Notes under the pieces: model-generated
Databases searched by the model: none
The model's input: only the letters and a program-made list of their open reading frames with translations
Told to the model about the DNA's origin: nothing
Shown here: positions 5,795 to 10,934 of the stretch, piece by piece
Layout: each line of letters begins with the position of its first letter
Numbering within the stretch: position 1 is the first letter of the stretch
NCBI GenBank assembly: GCA_003663415.1
Contig: QMZY01000022.1
Span: forward strand, 1 to 10,934
Length of the DNA stretch: 10,934 nt
Origin: Candidatus Aenigmatarchaeota archaeon
GTDB lineage: Archaea; Aenigmatarchaeota; Aenigmatarchaeia; QMZP01
Reading direction: 5' to 3'
Translations under genes and position numbers: made by a program

Positions 5795-6742
5795 ATGGAA
5801 AAAGTAAATCCAAGAAAAGTTTTCGGGAAAACCATTGCAAAACTTGGTGAGATGTATCCGGAGATAGTTGTTCTTGACGCTGACCTTGGAAGTTCAACCT
5901 GTACAGGGGAATTCAAAAAAAGATTTCCCGAAAGGTACAAAGATTGCGGTGTTTCTGAACAGGACATGATGGGTACAGCGGCCGGTCTTGCCATAACAGG
6001 CAAAAAACCTTACGCATGCACTTTTGCCATTTTTATTGGGAGAGCATGGGAGCAAATAAGGCAAAGCATTGCTTACCAGGGTCTTGATGTAAAGATCATA
6101 GGAACCCACGGAGGATTTGTTGGAGAAGACGGAAAGAGCCACCATGGAACAGAGGATGTTGGGATAATAAGGACGCTTCCCATGGTTTGTGTTGTTCCAA
6201 GTGTTGAGGAGCTGGAAGAGGTTTTATATCTCACAGCTGAAGACAAAAACCCGACTTATATCAGACTGTTCAGGCAATCTGATGAAATGAAAATAAAACC
6301 TGAAATAAAAATTGGTAGAGGGTTTATTAATGGAAAAGGGGCATGGTATATAAAACCTTACAGGATTAAAGAAGGGAGAGATGTCACTCTGGTTTCAAAC
6401 GGTCGCATGCTTTCTAAGGCTTTTAATTTAACCAAAGAACTGGGATTATACGGAATAGATGCAGAGCTTATAAGTATTCCTTATGTTAAGCCGTTAGATG
6501 ATGAACTGGTTATAGAGTCTCTTAAAAAAACAGGAAAACTTGTCACAATTGAGGAGCATAGAAAAGAGGGCGGTCTGGGAGAAGCAGTCTCAAGTGTGGT
6601 TTCAGAAAAATATCCCGTTAAAACCAAAGGATTATACATCTCTGGTATCATTGGTTCGGGAAAATGCTCAGAACTTTATGATTTTTCTGGTTTGAGCGTG
6701 CCAAGAATGAAAGAGGAAATATACAGATGGTTAAAAGATTGA
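5795..6742 (+). CDS. Transketolase, C-terminal subunit
   Basis: A 315-residue protein with the pyrimidine-binding domain and the C-terminal transketolase domain. GVSEQDMMGTAAGLA (52-66) contains the catalytic Glu55. It is followed by TFAIFIGRAWEQIRQSIAY (76-94), THGGFVGEDGKSHHGTED (104-121) and RLFRQ (157-161), and by the C-terminal domain from about 194 (VTLVSNGRM...) to about 305. The ATG directly follows the TAA of the first half with no gap. GGTGA at 5785-5789, inside the upstream gene, is a good ribosome site, so the two subunits are probably translated together. The gene ends in TGA, abutting the convergent gene's stop. Confidence 0.95.
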   Translation: MEKVNPRKVFGKTIAKLGEMYPEIVVLDADLGSSTCTGEFKKRFPERYKDCGVSEQDMMGTAAGLAITGKKPYACTFAIFIGRAWEQIRQSIAYQGLDVKIIGTHGGFVGEDGKSHHGTEDVGIIRTLPMVCVVPSVEELEEVLYLTAEDKNPTYIRLFRQSDEMKIKPEIKIGRGFINGKGAWYIKPYRIKEGRDVTLVSNGRMLSKAFNLTKELGLYGIDAELISIPYVKPLDDELVIESLKKTGKLVTIEEHRKEGGLGEAVSSVVSEKYPVKTKGLYISGIIGSGKCSELYDFSGLSVPRMKEEIYRWLKD

Positions 6743-7402
6743 TCACCACACAAGGACTCTTATGGTTGTGTTGCTTCCTTCGTCTGTTTTTCCTGTCTTT
6801 TCACTAACATATACATTTCTGCTTAGAGGCGGTGTTTTTCCGTAAAATGTTTCTGTATTATTAATTATAACAATCTGAAAATCATTACTAAGCTCTAAAG
6901 ATTCTTTGAAATCTGTATAATTTGTTGAAAGCATCTGGTTTATTTTGTAAAGGGAAAACACGTTTTCCGTTTCCATAACCCAGGAAACTGTTTCGTTTGG
7001 ATTGCTTGTATTTATGTCAGAGTTGCACAAAACATTGCTGGGTTTTTTTGAAAATTTTATTAAAAACATGTTTTCTCCTTTTACAGTGTCAGCTGTCCAG
7101 TAGAGTTTGTTTCCGGAAATATTGCATTCCAGTGATGTTGCGCCTGAAAAGATTCTTGTTGAGTTTTTTGTTCCTTCAGGCCATGAAAAGGTCAGCGAAA
7201 GCGTTTCGAGGCTTCCGGAGCTTGAGTTGTAATACACGGGGACTTCATAAGATTGAGTCAAAAGGGAGTTAAGGATTTTTTCACCTACATAAGTTAAATC
7301 TTGCGTTTGCATTTTTTCCTGGAAAAATCCTGAATAATGCCAAAAACCCAGGATAACAAAAATCAGGAACAGAACAACTCCCGTCATCCAGTCAATATCC
7401 AT
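6743..7402 (-). CDS. Membrane-anchored, probably extracellular and glycosylated protein (unknown)
   Basis: A 219-residue protein with one N-terminal membrane helix (about 8-26, GVVLFLIFVILGFWHYSGFF follows MDIDWMT). There is no signal-peptidase site I can define, so it is probably an anchor. The rest is soluble and contains eight N-x-S/T sequons (Asn59, 80, 94, 131, 136, 161, 181, 211), unusually many, suggesting exposure on the cell surface in a glycosylating archaeon. Cys93 and Cys126 might form a disulphide. The C-terminus (NTTIRVLVW) lacks a membrane helix or a recognisable sorting tail, so it does not look like a substrate of the sortase-like neighbour encoded one base upstream. No family recognised; a pilin-like or envelope role is possible. 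Confidence 0.8.
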   Translation of the reverse strand: MDIDWMTGVVLFLIFVILGFWHYSGFFQEKMQTQDLTYVGEKILNSLLTQSYEVPVYYNSSSGSLETLSLTFSWPEGTKNSTRIFSGATSLECNISGNKLYWTADTVKGENMFLIKFSKKPSNVLCNSDINTSNPNETVSWVMETENVFSLYKINQMLSTNYTDFKESLELSNDFQIVIINNTETFYGKTPPLSRNVYVSEKTGKTDEGSNTTIRVLVW

Positions 7403-7403
7403 A

Positions 7404-7913
7404 TTAATATTTTGTCAGGAACCTAAATATTGTTTTTTGCTTCATCCACAAAAACCATATCAAAAGAACTGCTGAAATGAGAACAGCTTTCCAGACATAA
7501 GCATGGAAAAACAAAGCCAATTGCGCACCATGGGCTTGTTCTATAAAAACAATTGTTATAATTCTGGAAAGATTAACAATCCATACAAGAGGCAGCCCCA
7601 AAACAAGACCAAACAATCTTTTTTTTAATTTCACACCGGGAACAGCAAAAACCAGCGCAAACAGAAACAACATTGATTTCCATCCTGTGCAGTCCTCGTC
7701 TATAAAAAATGCGAACGGTTTCTCGCCTCTTATTTCTATTCTTGTGTTTGTTCTTGAAACATTAAGTCCTGCGAAGCTGAGAACATGCTCTGTTTGGAAT
7801 GAAACCGCTTCCTGCAAAGGAGAAAGGCTTACTCCTGACCAAAGAATAAAATAAAGCGGGAGAGAAAGAAGCATCAGCCTTGAAAGAAAAACAATAATTT
7901 TCCTCTGATTCAT
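7404..7913 (-). CDS. Exosortase/archaeosortase-family membrane transpeptidase
   Basis: A 169-residue hydrophobic protein with about five membrane helices. The family's conserved pattern is visible: DEDCTGWKS with Cys75, PLVWIVNLSRI with Arg117, and LFFHAYVWK with His137, matching the Cys-Arg-His catalytic arrangement of exosortases and archaeosortases. These cut C-terminal tripartite sorting tails of surface proteins and attach them to lipid. The length is at the short end for the family, consistent with a minimal form. Its ATG overlaps the preceding gene's TGA (ATGA), and AGGGTG upstream could serve as ribosome site. No tail-bearing substrate is encoded in the window. Family is well supported, subfamily not. 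Confidence 0.85.
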   Translation of the reverse strand: MNQRKIIVFLSRLMLLSLPLYFILWSGVSLSPLQEAVSFQTEHVLSFAGLNVSRTNTRIEIRGEKPFAFFIDEDCTGWKSMLFLFALVFAVPGVKLKKRLFGLVLGLPLVWIVNLSRIITIVFIEQAHGAQLALFFHAYVWKAVLISAVLLIWFLWMKQKTIFRFLTKY

Positions 7914-8431
7914 TTAACCGCACCCTGCCCTAAATCATCTATGACGCACTTCAGTTTTTTCTCCTCTATAATTACTTTTTTCTTTATGGTTTGTATAAGA
8001 TTTTCATCATTTATTCCAAGCTTTTTGAGTTTTGATTCGAGCTTCAAAATTCTTGGTCTTATTTTTTTCCAGCAATAATAACCGGCAACAAGGGCGTCTC
8101 TTTCATGTATGTTTCTCCACACCTTTCCGTAAAATTTCTGGTATGCTCTTGCTATTTTTGCTTTTTCCTTTCTTGAAAACCTGTTTTTGGGGGATACTAA
8201 TTTTGCACCAAAGGCTGAGGCTATTTTTTCCAGAAGTTTTGGCGGAAGAGAAACATCGCTTGCAACTATTGCGGGTTTTCCGAACTTGGAAACAAAACTT
8301 GATATGTCTGATTTAGAGAGGGATTTTTTGCTGCTGACAGAAACAAGCTCTCCGTCCAAATCAAATATAACAACTCCTGTTGTTACACCGGGGTCTATGC
8401 CAACAATAAGAGGCTTTTCGCTGTTTTTCAC
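7910..8431 (-). CDS. RNase H-fold predicted nuclease, short COG2433/DUF460 form
   Basis: A 173-residue protein starting with GTG at 8431; no Shine-Dalgarno and no in-frame ATG are visible upstream. IVGIDPGVTTGVVIFDLDGELV (9-30, Asp13) is the first strand pair of a RuvC/RNase H fold. IVASDVSLPPKLLEKIA (55-71, Asp59) and IHERDALVAGYYCWKKI (108-124, Glu110 and Asp112) supply further acidic positions expected of a two-metal nuclease. Full-length COG2433/DUF460 proteins of other archaea are much longer, with coiled coil and a second domain; here only the nuclease-like domain plus a basic helical tail (about 125-160) is present. It lies 30 bases after EF-2. Function of the family is largely unknown. 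Confidence 0.8.
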   Translation of the reverse strand: MKNSEKPLIVGIDPGVTTGVVIFDLDGELVSVSSKKSLSKSDISSFVSKFGKPAIVASDVSLPPKLLEKIASAFGAKLVSPKNRFSRKEKAKIARAYQKFYGKVWRNIHERDALVAGYYCWKKIRPRILKLESKLKKLGINDENLIQTIKKKVIIEEKKLKCVIDDLGQGAVK

Positions 8432-8461
8432 GTTTTATTTTTGAAAAACAGGAATTTAAAC

Positions 8462-10633
8462 TTATTCCTCTTTTATTCCCTTTCTTTCTTTTATCTGCTG
8501 GATAACCTTTGGTTCCAGTTCCTTTGGCAGGGGTTCATATACTATGTCAACCAGCCAGTAAAAACCCTGTCCTCCGGTAGAGGATTTTAAATCAGAATTA
8601 AATCCGAACATTTCTGCAACAGGCAGTTTTGCTTTTATTATTGTGGTTCCTCTTTCTTCTTTCATGTCTATTATCTGACCTCTTTTGTTTGTGACCTCTT
8701 TTGTTGCGCCGCTCACGTGCTCTGTTGGAACATCTATTCTTATTATTTGTTTCGGCTCAAGAATGTATGCTCCGCCAGCTATCATAGCCTCTCTGACGCC
8801 CTTTCTGAATGTCGGAATGATTTGCGCAGGTCCTCTGTGAATGGCATCTTCGTGCAGTTTGGCGTCAACAAGCTTAACTTTAACACCGGCGCAGGGTTCT
8901 CTTGCCAAAGGGCCCTCATCCATTGCTTCCTTAAACGCCTGCTTAACCATTTCCATTATTTCCAGAATAGCATGAACACCGTGCGTGGCGTCTATAAGTA
9001 TGTTTTTATTGTATATCATCTTTACTTTCTTTGTGTCTTCTCTGTCCATTCCGAGCTTAACAAGTTTTTCCGCAAGTTCTACATTTTTTCTTTTTATTTC
9101 CTGGTCTGTAATCTCACCGGAAACCATTGCATTGTATACCTCTTTTTCCAACGGCTCAACAATAACATAAAGTCTGTTGTGTTTGTTTGGAGATTTGCTT
9201 TCTATGGGCTCTGGTGTTACAGACCTTACGCTTTCCCTGTATATAACAATTGGCGGCGAGACCGTTACTTCTATACCCTCCTCTTTCAGTTTGTTTTCAA
9301 CTTTTGCATTGATATGCAGTTCTCCAAGACCGGAAACCAGGTATTCGCCTGTTTCCTCATTGATTTTGATTCTCAGGGTCGGGTCTTCTCTGCTTACTTT
9401 TTTAAGGAATTCTATAAGCTTGGAAAGGTCTTTCGGGTGCTTTGGTTCAACAGCCTTTGTAACCACAGGCTCGAATATGTGCTGAATTGCCTCGAAACCT
9501 GTAATAACATTTTCTGGCTCGCATATTGTTTCTCCTGAGGCAGCGTCCTTTAATCCAACCAGACCAACAATGTTGCCGGCAATAACTTCATCCATATTCA
9601 CTCTTTGCTGGCCCTTATAAAGTGAAACCTGCTGGAGCCTTTCTCTTTTCTGTTTGCCAACCAGATAAACTTCCTGACCCTTTGAAACGGTTCCGGAAAA
9701 AATCCTTACAGTTGCAACAAAACCAGCGTGCGGGTCTGGATATATTTTTGTAACAACAGCTGCAAGCCTTCCGCTTGGGTCACATTCTACCATGCTTTTC
9801 CCGATCTCTGATTCTATATCCCCTGGCCATATCTTTGGTATTCTGTATTTTTGCGCTGTTTTGGGGTCAGGCAAATGCTGGATAACCATGTCAAGAACAA
9901 CCTCGTGCAAGGGGGCTTTTTCAGCGAGTTCTTTTTCCTTTCCCTGTTCTGTCATTTCTATAACATCCTTGAATGTTATGTTTTTTTTCTGCATAATCGG
10001 AACAGATATTGCCCAGTTTTTTGTTGCAGAACCAAAAGCCACAGAACCGTCATTTACGCTCACAGTCCATTTGTCTTTGTACTCCTCTTCAGCAAATTTT
10101 TGAATAAGCATGTTTACATCAGTAATTATGTTTTTAAACCTCTCTTGCATTTGTTCTGGCGTGAGTTTTAGTTCTTTTATCAACCTGTCTGTTTTGTTTA
10201 TAAACAAAATCGGCCTTACCCTTTCTTTTAAGGCCTGGCGGATAACCGTTTCTGTCTGGGGCATGCAACCCTCAACAGCGCATGCCACAACTATAACACC
10301 ATCCACAGCTCTCATGGCTCTGGTAACATCGCCGCCAAAATCAACGTGCCCCGGCGTGTCTATAAGGTTTATGATATATTCATTGTCCCGATAATTGTGA
10401 ACCATGGAAACGTTTGCAGAATAGATAGTTATGCCTCTTTCCTGCTCCTGTTTGTCAAAATCCATAACCAGCTGCTGACCGGCAAGCTCCTGGGAAATCA
10501 TTCCGGCGCCTGCCAAAAGGTTATCGGTAAGCGTTGTTTTTCCGTGGTCTATATGCGCGACTATTCCTATGTTTCTTATTCTTTCCGGTTTTCTCATTAA
10601 TTCCTTAATTATTTCTGTTGTTTCTTTTGCCAT
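8462..10633 (-). CDS. fusA: Translation elongation factor 2 (aEF-2)
   Basis: A 723-residue GTPase, close to the usual archaeal length, that moves tRNA and mRNA through the ribosome after peptide transfer. All GTPase motifs are present: G1 AHIDHGKT (26-33), G2 RGIT (66-69), G3 DTPGH (92-96), G4 NKTD (146-149). Domains II-V follow, with FSGTVSKGQEVYL (312-324) in domain II and SGLGELHI (434-441) in domain III. Domain IV carries HEDAIHRGPAQIIP (594-607); His599 is the diphthamide position, so the modification machinery is probably present in this genome. The C-terminus ends KERKGIKEE. No strong Shine-Dalgarno precedes the ATG. It is the first gene of a four-gene minus-strand run. Confidence 0.98.
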   Translation of the reverse strand: MAKETTEIIKELMRKPERIRNIGIVAHIDHGKTTLTDNLLAGAGMISQELAGQQLVMDFDKQEQERGITIYSANVSMVHNYRDNEYIINLIDTPGHVDFGGDVTRAMRAVDGVIVVACAVEGCMPQTETVIRQALKERVRPILFINKTDRLIKELKLTPEQMQERFKNIITDVNMLIQKFAEEEYKDKWTVSVNDGSVAFGSATKNWAISVPIMQKKNITFKDVIEMTEQGKEKELAEKAPLHEVVLDMVIQHLPDPKTAQKYRIPKIWPGDIESEIGKSMVECDPSGRLAAVVTKIYPDPHAGFVATVRIFSGTVSKGQEVYLVGKQKRERLQQVSLYKGQQRVNMDEVIAGNIVGLVGLKDAASGETICEPENVITGFEAIQHIFEPVVTKAVEPKHPKDLSKLIEFLKKVSREDPTLRIKINEETGEYLVSGLGELHINAKVENKLKEEGIEVTVSPPIVIYRESVRSVTPEPIESKSPNKHNRLYVIVEPLEKEVYNAMVSGEITDQEIKRKNVELAEKLVKLGMDREDTKKVKMIYNKNILIDATHGVHAILEIMEMVKQAFKEAMDEGPLAREPCAGVKVKLVDAKLHEDAIHRGPAQIIPTFRKGVREAMIAGGAYILEPKQIIRIDVPTEHVSGATKEVTNKRGQIIDMKEERGTTIIKAKLPVAEMFGFNSDLKSSTGGQGFYWLVDIVYEPLPKELEPKVIQQIKERKGIKEE

Positions 10634-10674
10634 AGTTATCCCAAAATTTACTGACTAATAATTTAAACATATGC

Positions 10675-10684
10675 ATTTATAAGT
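10675..10684 (-). promoter_or_regulatory. TATA-like box of the EF-2 gene
   Basis: On the minus strand ACTTATAAAT lies about 42-51 bases before the EF-2 ATG. It predicts transcription start near 10653 and a leader of about 20 bases. No better candidate is seen between it and the gene. Confidence 0.5.
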
Positions 10685-10753
10685 TTTGCATTTATGCCAA
10701 GTCAACTTTCCAAGGATACACCATAAACTGCAACACGCTGCGGTCGGGTTTAT

Positions 10754-10793
10754 AGTTCCTAACACTTTGCAATTTATTGTGTCAGGAACTGTA
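10754..10793. repeat. Stem-loop repeat, copy B
   Basis: AGTTCCTAACAC (10754-10765) pairs with GTGTCAGGAACT (10779-10790) with one A-C mismatch, around a 13-base loop TTTGCAATTTATT. Bases 10755-10793 match copy A at 36 of 39 positions. It lies between the divergent EF-2 gene and the gene at 10863, upstream of both, so it is not a terminator of either. GTATATAATA directly after it (10791-10800) could be a TATA box for the rightward gene. Confidence 0.7.
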
Positions 10794-10862
10794 TATAATA
10801 TCCAGAAAACAGTTTTAAATCAATTCTGTTAAAATATTGCATATAATCAGTTAGGGGTTTTT

Positions 10863-10934
10863 ATGGAGCCTAAGATAAAGGAAAAGAGATGGACAAAGGA
10901 TTTTGAGGAACCAATAAGGAAAAAATGGAGGGAA
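10863..10934 (+). CDS. Start of a gene, probably an aminoacyl-tRNA synthetase (valyl-type most likely); partial
   Basis: Twenty-four codons from ATG at 10863 run to the window end without a stop. The peptide begins MEPKIKEKRW, continues with an acidic/basic helix, and ends IRKKWRE. The pattern 'PKI.EKRW...E..I..KW.E' resembles the N-terminus of archaeal class I synthetases, best the valyl enzyme, but so short a piece cannot establish it. AGGGG at 10853-10857 is a poor ribosome site. TATA candidates lie at 10791-10800 and 10840-10847; only the first allows a leader. Confidence 0.45.
   Translation, partial: MEPKIKEKRWTKDFEEPIRKKWRE

Noticed and set aside
7404..7430. GTCAGGAAC (7414-7422) identical to one arm of the stem-loop repeat
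   Set aside because: It lies inside the archaeosortase coding sequence (encoding FRFLTKY), and there is no pairing arm or matching loop nearby.
8717..9538. 273-codon plus-strand frame inside the EF-2 gene
   Set aside because: It is antisense to strongly conserved EF-2 sequence and encodes a Phe/Tyr/Cys-rich product typical of shadow frames.
10680..10760. tRNA or other structured RNA in the EF-2 upstream region
   Set aside because: No cloverleaf with T-loop GTTCRANNC and acceptor pairing could be found; only the stem-loop repeat is convincing.

Overview
The window is archaeal. It encodes an aEF-2-type elongation factor with the diphthamide histidine context, a transketolase split into two adjoining genes, an exosortase/archaeosortase-family membrane protein and a short COG2433/DUF460 RNase H-like protein. 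Several starts look leaderless, with TATA-like boxes about 25-30 bases upstream. A small-genome (DPANN-type) archaeon is possible, but that is only an inference.

Region 1 (about 1-4860) is AT-rich, with widely spaced genes, and looks accessory. It holds the amino-terminal 405 codons of a DGQHR-domain protein with a restriction-nuclease-like front end (minus strand, running off the left edge). A divergent AAA+ ATPase of the AAA_14/DUF4143 class follows, with two copies of the same 20-bp palindrome around its TATA box. Next come a 46-codon minus-strand gene with a consensus Shine-Dalgarno and nested operator-like palindromes, a degenerate 13-bp tandem array, an orphan 217-aa coiled-coil-rich protein, and a winged-helix fragment with no usable start codon. 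GTTTAAAC palindromes occur on both sides of the ATPase gene and nowhere else in the window. A stem-loop repeat at about 4.37 kb recurs 6.4 kb away at 10.75 kb.

Region 2 (4892-6742, plus strand) is the split transketolase: the thiamine-diphosphate-binding half, followed with no gap by the pyrimidine-binding/C-terminal half. Its stop abuts the stop of the next, convergent gene.

Region 3 (10633 back to 6743, minus strand) is a tight gene cluster: EF-2, a 173-aa RNase H-fold protein, an archaeosortase-like membrane cysteine transpeptidase (4-base overlap), and a membrane-anchored, probably extracellular protein rich in N-glycosylation sequons (1-base gap). After EF-2 and a divergent intergenic region carrying the second stem-loop repeat, the first 24 codons of a plus-strand gene begin at 10863, probably an aminoacyl-tRNA synthetase.

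The most unusual part is region 1. The DGQHR protein, ATPase, tiny gene and coiled-coil protein each have their own promoter, several with palindromic sites, and look like a small regulated accessory locus (defence or mobile element). None of the functional links between them is proven by the sequence.
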